A DNA stretch of 64,000 nucleotides from positions 62,001 through 126,000 of the forward strand of contig NW_026570298.1 of assembly GCF_019649055.1 (NCBI RefSeq), given 5' to 3'. The stretch comes from Paramacrobiotus metropolitanus. Its lineage: Eukaryota > Tardigrada > Eutardigrada > Parachela > Macrobiotidae. A program made the position numbers and the translations under genes. Positions within the stretch are counted from its first letter, which is position 1. The number at the start of each line of letters is the position of its first letter. This document shows positions 1 to 11,190 of the stretch, piece by piece. A model generated the notes under the pieces. That model ran no database searches. It was given only the letters and a program-made list of their open reading frames with translations, and had not been told where the DNA came from.

Positions 1-165
1 ACGGAAAAACAAAACGTACAAAAACATGACAACAAATGTTCCCATTATGGGATGGTACGGTACCGTTACAGGAATGGAAAGGTCACACGAGAGCGGCCGG
101 TACTGATGAAAAGCGATGAGGAAAGGTCACGGCACGATAAATATCCCGCTGTCGTTGACAATATG
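1..165. other. 3' flank of retroelement, no gene seen
   Basis: This stretch follows the integrase stop codon on the minus strand. It should hold the 3' untranslated region and perhaps the start of the 3' LTR. I see no clear polypurine tract and no match to the sequence upstream of gag. Confidence 0.4.
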
Positions 166-1302
166 CTACGTTTCGATAAGGCGTGATGGCTTATGGCGTT
201 CCCGGGCAGATCTTCGGACAACTGAAGACTGTAACTGATGCACTTCGGAAGTCGGTGTGTCGCTTTTATCCTTGTCGGAACTTTCGGAACTTTCGGTTTC
301 GTCGCTCGGAGCGTCGGAAGGCTCCGATGGTATGTCATTATCTAGTTCATCTTTGTCAACAATGCCATTATCGTTATCATTATCATTAGCGACTGATGCC
401 AAATCGGTTGCTGGAATTATGTCAATATTTTTTTCGGAAGGTAATTCATCGTTTTCTCGAGCAAAATACTTCTTCAAGCGTTCAACGTGTACGATATACG
501 GCTTACGTTTACCAGTTAATGGATTTAATTTGTAATTAACGGGGCTCGTCTGTTCGATTACTGTGAGTGGACCGGTCCGTTTACGAAGTAATTTATTCGA
601 CAGTCCCTGGGCGGTAATCCGGCGCCACTCTAGCACCAGATCGCCGGTCTTAAACAGCGGACTATCGCTGCGCTTTGCATTAAAGCGCGGCGCTTCTTTA
701 TCGTAGGTTTGATTAACTTTTTCGATTGTGATCTCTCTGGCTTTATGTACCCAATTTTGAATAGCGGAAACGTAATCGGCTGGGTCGGCGACTTCTTCGT
801 ATCCATCAAATTCGAATGCCACATCGACGGGCAGCAATGCCGGCCGGCCGTACACCAGTTCGAATGGTGTATAGCCGGTCGTTTCGGATTTACTAGTATT
901 CATGACAAATGCTGCATATTTGACTGCGAGATCCCAGTTCTTCTGGTCGGTGTTGGTGTAATGACTGATGATATTAACAAGAGTTTTTAACGCTCTTTCT
1001 GCCATGCCATCCGCTTGGGCGTGATAAGCGGTGGTTAGGAGGTGTTTGATATCGAGTAATTCAAGAATTTCTTGTACGATGTGACCTGTGAAATGCCGCC
1101 CACGATCGGTGAATAACTCCCTAATGCACCCATGTGACAATATAATGTCTTCGATGATAAAATTCGCGGCTGTTGTAGTAGTGGCTTTCTGAACGGGTTT
1201 CGCAATGACAAATTTTGTCATGGGACAAATTGCTAACAGTATGTATTTATGTCTGCGAGGTGTTATAACGAACGGTCCGCAATAGTCCATATGGACACGC
1301 AC
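166..1302 (-). pseudogene. Retroelement integrase core and C-terminal domain (frameshifted from pol)
   Basis: This 378-codon frame continues integrase after a frameshift. The catalytic triad is visible: D6 in HMDYCGPF, D66 in FTDRGRHF and E102 in ADGMAERAL, with 35 residues between the second D and the E (DD35E spacing). The C-terminal part has a GPY/F-like stretch (KRTGPLTVIEQ) and the usual YIVHVERLKKYF ending, then an acidic, serine-rich tail ending RRSARERHKPSRL. The upstream HHCC zinc-binding region is in the other frame; the two frames can be aligned through the second Cys pair near 1368, where one base appears to be missing. In an intact element this protein would insert the cDNA into the host genome. 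Confidence 0.88.
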
Positions 1303-3908
1303 AAATGGGCCAGAGACACGAAGTGGCTGTAAAAAGCCTCCGGGGCGTTGAGGTGGATCATTACGGTGTTGGCAACTTCACAAGAAGCCACACACCGAGC
1401 TACACTTTCTAAACTGCCTGGGAAATAATAACGATCCTTTATACGGGCGTATGTTCGTGCGACGCCTAAATGTCCACTGTTAATGGCGTCATGTGCCTCA
1501 GCCAGCATGGTCGGCCAGACTGACTTAGGGACAACAAGCAAGAGATGGTAGCGGCCATCTCTGATGACTTTACGATAAAGAATGCCGTCTTTTTTTATGT
1601 ATGCTGGTGTCCGAGTCTTGAATTTTAGATGAGTAGGATCGTTAATAATTGGCAAAATGTTCTTGCAGAAAGGATCATTTTCTTGTAGGTTTTGCAAGTC
1701 TAATTTCGGGGTAAAAAATAAAGGGGTTGTGAATAGATTACGAATTGGGTGATCGTTCTCAATGGGAAATCGCGATAAAGCATCCGCAAGTGAATTGTGT
1801 TTGCCTGGTCGATAGATTACGGTAAAATTGTACGGCGTTAAGCGCATAATCCAGCGTGCGAGCCGGTTTGTCGGATTTTTAACTTTGAGCAAGGCTCCGA
1901 CAGCGGAGTGTTCGGTAATGACTTTGAATTGGTTAGGGCCTGAGATATAATAATGAATTTTGTCGATACCAAAAACAACGGCGAATAACTCTAGCTCTGT
2001 CGCGCCGTAATTTCGCTGCGCTTTATTGAGAGATTTGCTAGCGTAAGCAATTGCACAATCTCGATCGGCTTTTTTTTGTATGAGCACAGCACCGACACCT
2101 ACTGCTGACGCATCGGTATGAATTTCGCATGGTAAATTTTCATCGGAATGGACTAGTATTGGGGCAGAAATCAGGCGATTTTTCAGCTGAATAAATGCAC
2201 TTTCTTGTTTTTCCGTCCAGTCGAAAATGACATTTTTGTGAAGAAGACTGATTAACGGGGAAGCAAGTTTCGCGTAATTTTCAATGAATCGGCGAAAATA
2301 GCTCGTTGTTCCCAAAAACCCTCTGAGCGATTTTAAATTATGAGGACGGGGAAATTCGGAAATAGCTTTTACTTTTTCGGGATCTGGTGACAAACCCTCT
2401 TTGGTTATTCGATGACCAAGAAAGGTCACGGTCGAAAAACCGAAAGAGCATGTGCTTGGTTTGATTTTAAGTCCCGAATATTTTAGTCGGTTCAGAACTT
2501 CTTCTACGTGTATTAAATGATCTTCGAATGAAGAAAAATAAACCTGAAAATCATCTACGTAAAGGAAACAGTAGAACTGCTTTAGATCGCCGAACAGCCT
2601 ATCAATTAGGCGGCAGAATGTAGCGGGTGCATTTGTTAACCCAAAACACATGCGTTTGTACTCGTACAAGCCGCCTGGAAAGCCGGGTGACGACGGCACG
2701 AGAAAAGCGGTTTTGTGTCGATCGCACTCTGCGATTGATATATTATGAAATCCATTATACAAGTCGAATTGAGTGAAAATTTGAGCGCCATGAAGGGAAT
2801 CCAGCATTGCTTGAATATTACCCATTGGATAACTATCTTTGATCGTTACGCTGTTAAGCGGGCGGGAATCAACGCATAGGCGGTATTTTTTTGATTTTTT
2901 TCGAATGAGCAGAACGTTGGCAGCATAGTCGCTGTGTGAAGGCTGAATGATATCGGCCGCAAGCAATTTTCGTACTTGGCGAGCGATTTCTCTTCGATGG
3001 AATGGACTGAAATTTCTCAGTTGTTCACGAATGGGCAGTGAATTGCCGGTGTCTATGTGATGCTCTACTAACGTACAGTGGCCAGCTGCGCTGTTATTGG
3101 TGGGAAAAACGTCAGCGTATCGTTTAAGTAGTTTTAGATATTCTGCTTTCTGGTGCGGCGTTAAATCGGGGCAGAAATTAAGTTGTTCCCATTCGTCGTC
3201 GGTAAGGGGAACAGGAAGTGCCGCTTTGTCGTCAAACCATGAATCAAAAGGCGTATCAGGGTCATCGTCGCTGTTATCGAAATAATTTTCACATGAAGAA
3301 AAAATAGGTTGTTCGGCGGATTCCGCCTGGTTAGGTGCGATTGAAAAATCATCGATGTAATGTTGAACGGTACCCTCTAACGGATGGGAGGATAATTGGT
3401 CATCATTGACAGTTTCAGGTGTATGGATAGGTTCAGTTACGATTGGACTGGTGGGTAGAGTGACGAAAGTCGGAAGTGCCACGAGTGGAAACATTGCGTA
3501 AACGGAAGTGCATTGTTGACTGCGCGGGTTTGCCAAAATTAGCGTTTCAAAATTCAAAACGAACGGCGTGTCGTTGAGGAAGTCCATCCCCAACAAGAAG
3601 TCGAATGGGAATGATTCTACTATGGCGAAGACGTGATATATATAATACCCTAGTAACTCTACATAAACGTCGGCTGCGTGCATTAACGGAATGGTCTGAC
3701 CGGAAACAACGGAAACGACGGCGGGATCCCTTTCAAAAATACGGCAATATCTGTTAGCGAAATCACGTGAAACAATACTGATGCCACTGCCGGTATCGAT
3801 AACGGCTACTGCGAGTCTATGCATTGCACGGATGTAACAAGTGACAGGTGTGTTACGTGTAGGGCGCTGTTTGTCTGTCATACGTGCCCTAGAAAGCATG
3901 ACAGGCAT
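1263..3908 (-). pseudogene. Retroelement pol: protease, reverse transcriptase, RNase H, integrase N-terminus
   Basis: This 881-codon frame begins with ATG at 3908, whose A is also the last A of the upstream gag TAA (a TAATG overlap), which suggests reinitiation or frameshifting between gag and pol. The aspartic protease motif DTGSG lies at residues 38-42. RT follows, with the YVDD active site at 450-453. RNase H has TDAS at 598-601, an ELELF motif and a DALSRF end. The usual TDH of RNase H reads TEH here (D to E), which may be a lesion or a tolerated variant. The zinc-binding HHCC region near the C-terminus starts (HDAINSGHLG, then CVASC) but the frame then leaves the integrase reading, so the last ~30 residues are out of frame. 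The coding content is long and mostly intact, suggesting a fairly young copy. Confidence 0.92.
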
Positions 3909-4279
3909 TAGTTTTCCGGCTGCGGCATAATAAATGGCACAGAATCGTAATCGGACGAGCCCTGTCCAGAGTTTACGAAGTACTGTGGGATAGTTCTCGA
4001 TGGCTGCTGCGTTAGTTGTAATGTGAGAGGAGGCGTTGGCAACTGGTTGTGCGGCGGTGGTGGAGGCGGAGGCGGTAGCGAGTGAAGAGAATTACTACGC
4101 GGATTGAAGCGGTAATTTATCGGCGGCTCTGACCCGGGCGGTTGCGCAATCCGCTGCGGGCAAGAGCGCTGAATATGACCTATGCCTCCACAATCGTAGC
4201 AAATTGGTTGACCGTCAGGAGCTATAGAGATATTAGGGTTCTGGCGGCGGTAGGTGCTGTAACCCTCGCGATTACTCAT
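3908..4279 (-). pseudogene. Retroelement nucleocapsid part of gag (CCHC zinc knuckle)
   Basis: This 123-codon frame has a CX2CX4HX4C zinc knuckle at residues 27-40 (CYDCGGIGHIQRSC), typical of nucleocapsid that packages element RNA. The open frame extends upstream of the first Met to about 4340 and includes an Arg/Gly box (NYRGRGNGR). It is therefore the gag C-terminus rather than a separate gene, cut off from the capsid frame by a frameshift. A proline run (eight Pro) and a Gln-rich tail follow the knuckle. Its TAA overlaps the pol ATG. Confidence 0.85.
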
Positions 4280-4344
4280 TAACCGACCGTTGCCACGACC
4301 ACGATAGTTGTTGTTTCGAAAATTGGTGGCGAGTTTGATTGCTG

Positions 4345-5469
4345 CTACTCTGCCCGCAAGGCGTCAATTTGGGCATCCTTATTTGCGTCTTTAACAATGT
4401 GTGTTATTTGATCGACAAGTTGGTTATTTGGCATTATCGGATTATTTGGCAGTGTTGCGTACGCGTTAATGGATTTGTTATTAATCATCGATTGCAATTG
4501 CGGTCCTAATGCGGCTAGATCGTGAGTCAACGCATTGGCAGTGTTTGCCAAATTCTGCTGAGCCACCTGTGAACTACTGATGACGGCCTTATTCGGGCTT
4601 GTTTGTTCGGGTTGTTTCAGTAATTGGTGTTTAACTGCCAATAATTTCAATTTTTCTGTGAATTCTTGTGGTGTTTTAGGGTCTTTATCAAGAAATTCAA
4701 TTTGGAGTTGGCGTGGTAATCCATCTAGCAATTTATGCGTTTTTGTTAAGTCATCTGCCTGGGGGTTGTCAATCTCAAAATAACTCAAAACTTGGAACAC
4801 GTATCCCATTGGATCATCCAGTACTTTTTCGGGTTGATGTTGCAATACGATCTCATGACGATTTTTGCGAAAAGTTTTACGAAATTCAGCCTTTGCGTCG
4901 TCAAACGTTTGAACGGTCGGATTAGCATTAAACCATTTTAGAGCGTTACCCTGTATGGCAAGTTTGAAATAATCAAGATAGTCATCACGTCTTATTTTAT
5001 TAGCTACACAAACGTTGTTAAATCGACTAAGAAACTCGACGGCATCTTCATGTGGAAATGCATGAAAAGTTGGTAGATCTTTAATTTGCAATTTAGGTGC
5101 TCGGTTAGCCTGATCGACTAGTCGAGTCAGAACGTCATTGGTAACCGTCTGTTGAGCTGCAGTGCTGTCAGTAACCGACTTAATAATTTTTGCTAAATCT
5201 TCGGTGTTCATTATTATTGTTTCGTTTGCGTTATCCGACGTGTTATCTGACGACTGATCTTCGGGTGAATCTAGCTCGATATCAGACTCTGAAGGTGAAG
5301 TCTGAATCTGCGCGTTTTTCTGGGCACGCCTTAGTGCTAATTTTTCTTTACGAGCTTGGTTAATACGTTCTTCACACTCTCTAGATACTTCAAACGGGGT
5401 CTTATTTTGTAAGAACGGGTCGAAACTGTTTTCAGTATTACGGCGTTTAGACGCCAGGGTGTACTTCAC
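4345..5469 (-). pseudogene. Retroelement gag capsid
   Basis: This 374-codon frame has the layout of a retrotransposon gag. The N-terminus is charged and low in complexity (acidic and serine-rich around residues 55-85). A capsid-like core follows, with the typical spaced aromatic pattern (GNALKWFNANP, then AEFRKTFRKN and a DLTKTHKLLDGLP stretch). A Gln/Asn-rich region precedes a premature TAG at 4345. The homologous reading continues in another frame into the Arg/Gly box and zinc knuckle. The ATG at 5469 is the first in frame. Confidence 0.85.
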
Positions 5470-5639
5470 TTACCCGGTAGGACTGGACTTACGGTAACGT
5501 CTGGGACGGTAGGTGTAGTAGCGATCGATGTAAATGTTTGGCGGGCTGGGGAAGGTGGTTAACGTTGTTAACGCAAGTAAGCAGACTATGAATCAGTGAC
5601 CTTTAGGTGGTAGGGTGTTCGCACTGTACGGCCTCCCAA

Positions 5640-5985
5640 TGTCGCAGGAGATGCTGCGACTCGCTATGTGTGGCGAAACGACAGAACGCGAGCAACCGTG
5701 AGCGTTTGTTGTTGAGCAGACACAAAACCAAGAACAACCGAACTGATATCGGCAGCTACGCCGATATAAATATGAAAACAAACATGCCCGGAAGGGCAAA
5801 GAACACGTTTATCACGGGTGTACCCGTGACAATGTGGTTCGGGCTCGGGTTGCGCTGCGGCAGAACGGTTTATACCACTTTTAAAACAAATACTGCGAAT
5901 CCCAAACGAATAAATGTTATTACGAACAGTAATAAGATTCCCAAAGGACAGAAGCAGCGAATTGCTTAACGGCTCTTTCACAACA
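5640..5985 (-). repeat. Candidate 5' LTR of the retroelement (unconfirmed)
   Basis: On the minus strand a segment beginning TGTTGTGAAAG (5985) and ending GCGACA (5640) lies 170 bp upstream of the gag ATG. It is followed by TTGGGAGGCC, which could begin a primer-binding site. A TATA-like AT run sits inside it near 5762-5772. TG...CA ends and position fit an LTR of about 346 bp, but I found no matching second LTR, so this is tentative. The 5470-5639 stretch would be the leader. Confidence 0.28.
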
Positions 5986-6273
5986 GTTCGCGCGCCGAAG
6001 CTTTCGTTGTGATGGACAGAAATTTTATCGCAAATTGCAAAACAAACAATACGCTTAGCTGCATTAAAACTAGTGGCACGTCAGCACCAAGGGGTCAAAC
6101 GGTTCACTTAAAAAAGTATGCTAATGTCAGCTAAGTGCGCTACTAAGTGCCAAATTAAGCTCAGGAAATGTCCATTTTCCACATCAAACTGAATAAAAAC
6201 GTTTATTACCCATTCATTTGACACTGCAGAAGTTGTTGGCAGGAATCTTCGTCGAATTCCTCTCCCATGCCAA
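5986..6273. other. No gene seen between retroelement and F-box pseudogene
   Basis: About 290 bp without a supported ORF or repeat. The segment at 6260-6287, which overlaps the end of exon 3 of the next feature, is repeated almost exactly at 6900-6927. Confidence 0.5.
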
Positions 6274-6640
6274 TTACCAATATTCGTGCATACTTTTTTT
6301 CAACTTTCGCAGCGTGATGCCGGTCAGCTTACGAACATCCAGATCCTTCATATTCTCTGCAGTCCAGGCGCGGTCACGATAATGCGTCGTCGATCGGGGA
6401 TCCCCACCCTGATAACCTCGGAGAAGCTGCCGCCGACAAACATCCACTGTTACTGGACATACTGTTACAGGCTGAGTGTTACTGTACGTCACTGCACATT
6501 GAAAAGCATATTGCAAAAAATACATTCATTTTCAAAAATTTCTCCAGAACGGTACGGCTGTACGAGCACGAGCGCGGGCACACCAGTTATTAGAAATCAA
6601 AACATTAAAAAAATCCAAAATCTCTATCTTCCCGCGGGTT

Positions 6641-7385
6641 GCAAGGTTAAGCGAAGTGGATCGGTACGTGGTACCAGATTCGTGCACGAACAAAAATTTC
6701 GCTTTCGGGCACTCCCGAACATTTTTTTGCGATGTAGTATGACATCCCGTAGCCAGATGATTCGTATACGTTAGCGTGCAGAAAACCGTTGTGCGCGCAA
6801 CATGCGGTTCTCGAGATATGGCTATAAGAGAAAGCCAAAGAGTTTAAATGCCTTCCGGTGTACCAACGTTCTCGTCAGTAACCTACCTTTTCCAGCTTTC
6901 TCTCCCATGACAATTACCAATATTCGTTCGTTGCACATTTGCAAGAAGTTCGGTTTTACACCGAGCCACGGTTCTAGCATTTTTTTTCAGATTTCAAAAT
7001 GAATTTTAAAATTTTGAAATTAATTTTACAATTTAAAAAAAATGGTACACCTTTAGTTCGGTGTAAAACGATCTTCACACTTGCAAGCTTTTATGTGCGA
7101 AATCTAAAGAAGATCGGCCAATAATGAGACTTTTGGTTCACCTGAATGCATTTAAATGTTTTGGCATTTTCTTACAGACAAAACTCCCGAACCGGGTGTT
7201 GGGCACACAAACTATTTTCCGGCGCTCAAACTATTTTCCGCACAAACTACCGGATGTCACGCTTACGTATACGCATCATCTGACTACAGAATGTCATAAA
7301 ACAAAGCAAAGAAGTGTTGGGGAGTGCGCGGAAGTGAAGTTTCATGCATGCACACGCATTGGGTGCCATGTACCGGGCCACTACC
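6641..7385. mobile_element. Diverged inverted-repeat (MITE-like) element in the pseudogene's intron 2
   Basis: The segment around 6641-6785 matches the reverse complement of 7247-7385 over more than 100 bp with many substitutions. For example CAGATGATTCGTATACG on the left matches CAGATGATGCGTATACG on the reversed right arm. Two long inverted arms around about 460 bp, with no transposase ORF, suggest an old non-autonomous DNA element. I could not fix its ends or target duplication. Confidence 0.45.
6939..7086. repeat. Small inverted repeat nested in the element above
   Basis: TTTTACACCGA at 6954-6964 is perfectly complementary to TCGGTGTAAAA at 7058-7068. The match extends weakly outward to TTGCAAG (6939) and CTTGCAA (7080). 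The spacer is very AT-rich, including a TTTTAAAATT palindrome. It may be a second small MITE. Confidence 0.5.
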
Positions 7386-8231
7386 CTTAAGACCGTTAAG
7401 CATGAGCTCATATATTGCCATAGTGTACGGAGTGTCTGCATGCTAGAGTATGTTGCGCGACTTAACAAAATTGACCCTTAAGAATAGCAGCACAACGCGC
7501 TTTTCCTGCTGATTAATAAACTTTCTGGCCCATGAATTGTGAATCCGGTCCAAGTTAATTGTTAACGCGTCATTTTTACGTTAGCAGCAAAACGGCGAAA
7601 CGCTTCCGGTCCTGTGCGAATCCATTCTGCAATTTCCTACACATTCAGTCCTTCGCGGGACAGATTGGCATCGTAGAGATCCCAGAATTGTGCTTCAATA
7701 TCCGCTGCATCCAGCCTGATAATCGCCTGCGGAATATCTGCCTTCATCTCTCCACTGCAGGTAAATTCACACTGTCGCAGCCGGATTTCAGCACAACACG
7801 GCGCTAAGCTTTCCAACGCCGCCACCTGACGTCCAATAAGCACGGAGCCGACTCCCCAGGCTCCACCATAATCCTCTCTTCCCCCATCATTTCGTATGAC
7901 CAAAGCATGCCAGCTGACTTCTACGTGATTAAAGACCAGCTGTTTAATGCGGACACCGACATGCCGCAACATCCAATAAATCACCATCACTGCGTAATCC
8001 ACGTTCACGGCCGTCATATGCTCGACAATCAGCCGTTGCGTTGATTTGGTAATGCAGTGGAGCATCCCACCGACAGCCCCGTACACACGGTTTAATTTCT
8101 TGGAATCCATGGGGAAGAAGGGGTTCAACGCGAAGGACACGCGGACGGTTTCACCGTTACCGGCGCTAGTCAAGACGGAATTCCCCAGCGGATACACACG
8201 GCGTAGTTTCAGCCGGCTGACGCTATCCATT

Positions 8232-8417
8232 TAGGACTGTCAAATATCAGCAGCCCGCTTGTATCTGCGGCACGACTGCTGCGCACGTATCGGTTATTCA
8301 TTTTTCCGCTATGACTAAGAGAAAAAAATTGAAACATGTTCCCACCACTGAGTAACCGATACGTGCGCAGCAGTCGTGCCGCAGATACAAGCGGGCTGCT
8401 GATATTTAACAGTCCTA
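8232..8417. mobile_element. 186-bp palindromic MITE inserted in the F-box exon
   Basis: Two 65-bp arms (8232-8296 and 8353-8417) are inverted copies with essentially one mismatch, separated by 56 bp. The ends read TAGGACTGT and ACAGTCCTA. The 3-bp ATT occurs on both sides (8229-8231 and 8418-8420), and removing the element plus one ATT rejoins the F-box reading ...REIFDSMDSV. That fixes the ends. Near-perfect arms imply a recent insertion. Superfamily unresolved: a 3-bp ATT duplication is not diagnostic, and the ends could also be read as TA-flanked (mariner type). Confidence 0.85.
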
Positions 8418-8450
8418 ATTGAGTCAAAGATCTCGCGTAGGAGATGTGTC

Positions 8451-8904
8451 TGCAGGACATATTTTTACTTTTATTTACTTTGACTGTAGTGGACAGCGTC
8501 TAAAAGACAACATCAACAATTCAAATGAAAACGTGATCCAAATTCGAGCGTGAGGGGACGATGGCCAAATCCAACTGAGCATTTCCACGCCAAATCTCTA
8601 AACTTAAACGCTGAAACAAAAAAAAAGAGGTAGATCGGAACTTGCCCGTTCGAACAAACTAGTACTTAGGTTAGCAATGACTTGCCAAACTACATATTCC
8701 TGATTTGACAGTAAAACGATATTTTACGTGCATAGTGTTTGTTACTCCCTATCACTGCAAATTTCATTAATTATATTTTTGAATAACTGACCTGTCAATA
8801 CAATCATTCTAGGACATCTTGCCACTTCTTAACTAAATAGTAAATACGCACCTGCAGATCATCAACTTACAAAATAATGTAGCAGCATTAGTGTAAGTGC
8901 TAAA
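8451..8904. other. No gene or repeat recognised
   Basis: About 450 bp of AT-rich sequence between the truncated F-box exon and the first diverged satellite monomer. No ORF or clear repeat is visible. It marks where the pseudogene's 5' part was lost. Confidence 0.5.
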
Positions 8905-10464
8905 CAGCAATATATTCGAAACTTCCGGATGTTTAGAGACAGATTTCAAAATCTACTTCTGCGTAAAAGAACAGGCTCAATATCGTTTCAAAAGAATATT
9001 TACGTCAAAGAAATCTAGGGGCTCAAACCTTAAAGAGAGCTAAGCGAAGTTTGTACGCTGAATGAAAATTCGAACGGTGCTAGACGAATTAACAGACAGG
9101 TGACACATTGACTATGTGAATAAATAATCTTGTTTTTTTTTTAAATGACTTGCTCATCATATTTGATGAGTTTTTATTTAATCCGTCAGTTGTTTCTTCC
9201 CTGATATTCCAAAAATACTGAATGGTAACAGCAATACCTTCGAAACATCCGGATGTTTAGTGACAGATTTCAGAATCTTCTTTTGTTCAAAAGAGCAAGC
9301 TGATTTTGTTTCCAAACAAGAAACACGTCAAACGAATCTAGATACGCAATTTTGGAAGAAAGCTGAGCGAAGTTTATAGGTTGGATGACAATTTGAAAAG
9401 CGATTGACAAATTAACAGACGGGTGACAAATTGATAAGGTATATAAATAAGTTTGTTTTTTTTGCAAATGACTAGCTCATCATACTTAGTAAGTTTTTAC
9501 TTATTTGGTCAGCAGCTTCCTCCTTGATATTCCAAAAAAACTAAATGGTAACAGCAATATCTTTGAAACATCAGGATGTTTAGAAGCAGATTTCAAAATC
9601 TTCATTCGCGAAAAAAAATAAGCAGATTGTCGCTTCAAAACAAGAAACACGTCAAACGAATCTCTAGACGTACTCTTTGAAGACAGGTGAGCGAAGTTTA
9701 TAGGTTGAATGCCAATTTAAAAAGAGTTTGACAAATTGACAGACGGGTGACAAACTGACAAGGTGAACAAATAAAATGTTTTTTGTTGCAAATGACTAGC
9801 CCGTCATTGTTAGGTAGTTTTTAGTTAATCCGTCAGTAGTTTTCCCCCTAATATTCCAAAAAGCGGAATGATAACAGCAATATCTTCGAAACATCCGGAT
9901 GTTTACAGACAGATTTCAAAATCCTCTTCTGCTTAAAAGAGCAAACCGATTTTCGTTTCAAAACAAGAAATACGTCAAGCAAATCTGGTGACGTACTCTT
10001 TTTGAAGAAAGCGAAGCGAAGTTTATAGGTTGGATGCCAATTTGAGAAGAGTTTGACAAATTGACAGACGGGTGACAAATTGACAAGGTGAACAAATAAA
10101 TTCGTTTTTTGTTGCACATAAAAAGCTCGTCATTATTAGGAAGTTTTTACTTAATACGTCATTAGTTTCCTCCCTGATGTTCCAAAAAACGGAATGTTAA
10201 CAGCAATATCTTCGAAACATCCGGATGTTTAGTGACAGATTTCAGAATCTTCTTTTGTTCAAAAGAGCAAGCTGATTTTGTTTCCAAACAAGAAACACGT
10301 CAAACGAATCTCTAGACGTAATTTTTGAAAAAAGCTGAGCGAATTTTATAGGTTGGATGCCAATTTGAAAAGACGAATTGACAGACGAGTGGCAAATCGA
10401 CAAGGTAAAAAAATAAAATTGTTATTTGTTTCAAATGACTCGCTCGTTATTGTTAGGAGGTTTT
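8905..10464 (-). repeat. Left edge of the ~325-bp satellite array, reverse orientation
   Basis: About five monomers in the orientation that reads GAGCGAAGTTTATAGGTTGG. They are more diverged from one another and from the core than later monomers, as is usual at satellite edges. The array is cut at 10464 by the Helitron and resumes at 14960 exactly where it stopped. Confidence 0.93.
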
Positions 10465-10512
10465 TCGACCGGAGCGCAGCGAAGGTCCTCTAATTCAGCC
10501 AAAATTAAAAAG

Positions 10513-10680
10513 TGTCTGTCTGTCTGTCGGTTACGGAAGTAACAAATTACGTCATACAAGGAAGTAATGTCGTCATATAAGGAAGTAAGGGGGTGGCATA
10601 AGGAAGTAATGTCGTCATATAAGGAAGTAAGGGGGTGGCATAAGGAAGTAATGTCGTCATACAAGGAAGTAAGGAAGCCC
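10513..10680. repeat. Tandem repeats in the Helitron 5' region
   Basis: Four TGTC units at 10513-10528 are followed by a 42-bp unit (GAAGTAATGTCGTCATATAA ... GGTGGCATAAG) repeated twice in full at 10561-10602 and 10603-10644, with a partial third to about 10680. A related GGGGGTGGTATAAGGAAG occurs again near 10795. Short tandem repeats near the 5' end are often seen in Helentron-like elements. ORFs on either strand here are by-products of the repeat. Confidence 0.85.
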
Positions 10681-11064
10681 TTCTTAAGTTTAGCTCGATA
10701 CTGTGCCCGTATACACTGGCAGTCACCTGTAGACAGCCGGTAGACACCACTGTAGACATACTGTAGTCACCCGGTTTCTTAGGTTTAAGAAGTAAGGGGG
10801 TGGTATAAGGAAGCACAATAAACATTCAGTATAATGGTACTGTTAAGTAATGTAATGATAGGGATACAGATAGGGATAGGGATATTAAGTAATGATAGGG
10901 AAGTATTGTCATCAAGTATTATTACCTAGGATACCACCACTGTTACAAGCAAATCAGTAAAACAGGAAACCACAACAATGTATATTACGTTCCACGGTAC
11001 AGTATTACTCAAGCCAATTAACGTGCGCTGAAGAGTCAGCAATGTTGTTGTCATTTTTCATAAA

Positions 11065-11131
11065 ATGAAACGCAAAGTTCCACATTCCAAACGGCATCAG
11101 AAACGAAAGAAAGCCGATGACCAAATTGGAG
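11065..11131 (+). CDS. Possible 5' exon of the Helitron Rep protein
   Basis: An ATG at 11065 opens 22 codons rich in Lys/Arg (MKRKVPHSKRHQKRKK), which could be a nuclear localisation signal. A GTATGG donor at 11132 and an AG ending at 11190 give a 59-bp intron, and the frame then joins the Rep ORF (exon from 11191). This avoids starting Rep at a non-ATG codon, since the downstream ORF has no early Met. The splice is inferred from frame and signals only. Confidence 0.4.
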
Positions 11132-11190
11132 GTATGGAATGTTAGAGTGTGCTGATTATTCCTTTTAACCTTCTTCACACATATAGCTAG

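Larger units (their letters stand above)
1..5985 (-). mobile_element. Decayed Ty3/gypsy-type LTR retroelement, minus strand
   Basis: Read on the minus strand, the order is gag (5469 to 4345), nucleocapsid (4279 to 3908), protease/RT/RNase H/integrase zinc-binding region (3908 to 1263), and integrase core plus C-terminus (1302 to 166). RT and RNase H before integrase is the Ty3/gypsy order. The coding parts are in different frames because of indels, one within gag near 4340 and one within integrase near 1368, so this copy is unlikely to be autonomous. I could not match a 3' LTR in the first 165 bases to the candidate 5' LTR (5640-5985), so the element's ends are unresolved and its 3' end may lie beyond the window. 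No envelope-like ORF is visible. Confidence 0.9.
6274..8450 (-). pseudogene. Pseudogene of the Tudor/Agenet-like + F-box family, exons 2 and 3 only
   Basis: Exon 2 homology runs from about 8450 down to 7580, starting at THLLREIFDS of the F-box and continuing through the C-terminal region, including ADIEAQFWDLYDANLSREG. It is broken by a MITE (8232-8417) and by an in-frame TAG at 7637-7639 where the intact genes have a sense codon; beyond that stop, the reading EIAEWIRTG still matches the family. A donor (AAC|GTAAAA) lies at 7580. Exon 3 runs from 6426 to 6274, after an acceptor ending GGCAG. Its LLRGYQGGDPRSTT aligns without gaps to YLMVWQSRDPRSTT of the gene at 58636, and it ends in TAA after 50 codons. 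The first ~50 codons of exon 2 and all of exon 1 are absent here. Intron 2 is swollen to 1,153 bp by an inverted-repeat element. A matching orphan exon 1 lies at 56153-56827 on the same strand. Confidence 0.85.

Noticed and set aside
6286-6774. 162-codon plus-strand ORF
   Set aside because: It is antisense to exon 3 of the F-box pseudogene and then reads an inverted-repeat arm.
10431-10825. Minus-strand ORFs with repeated ITSLCHPLTSLYDD
   Set aside because: They translate the 42-bp tandem repeat in the Helitron 5' region and cross the element boundary.
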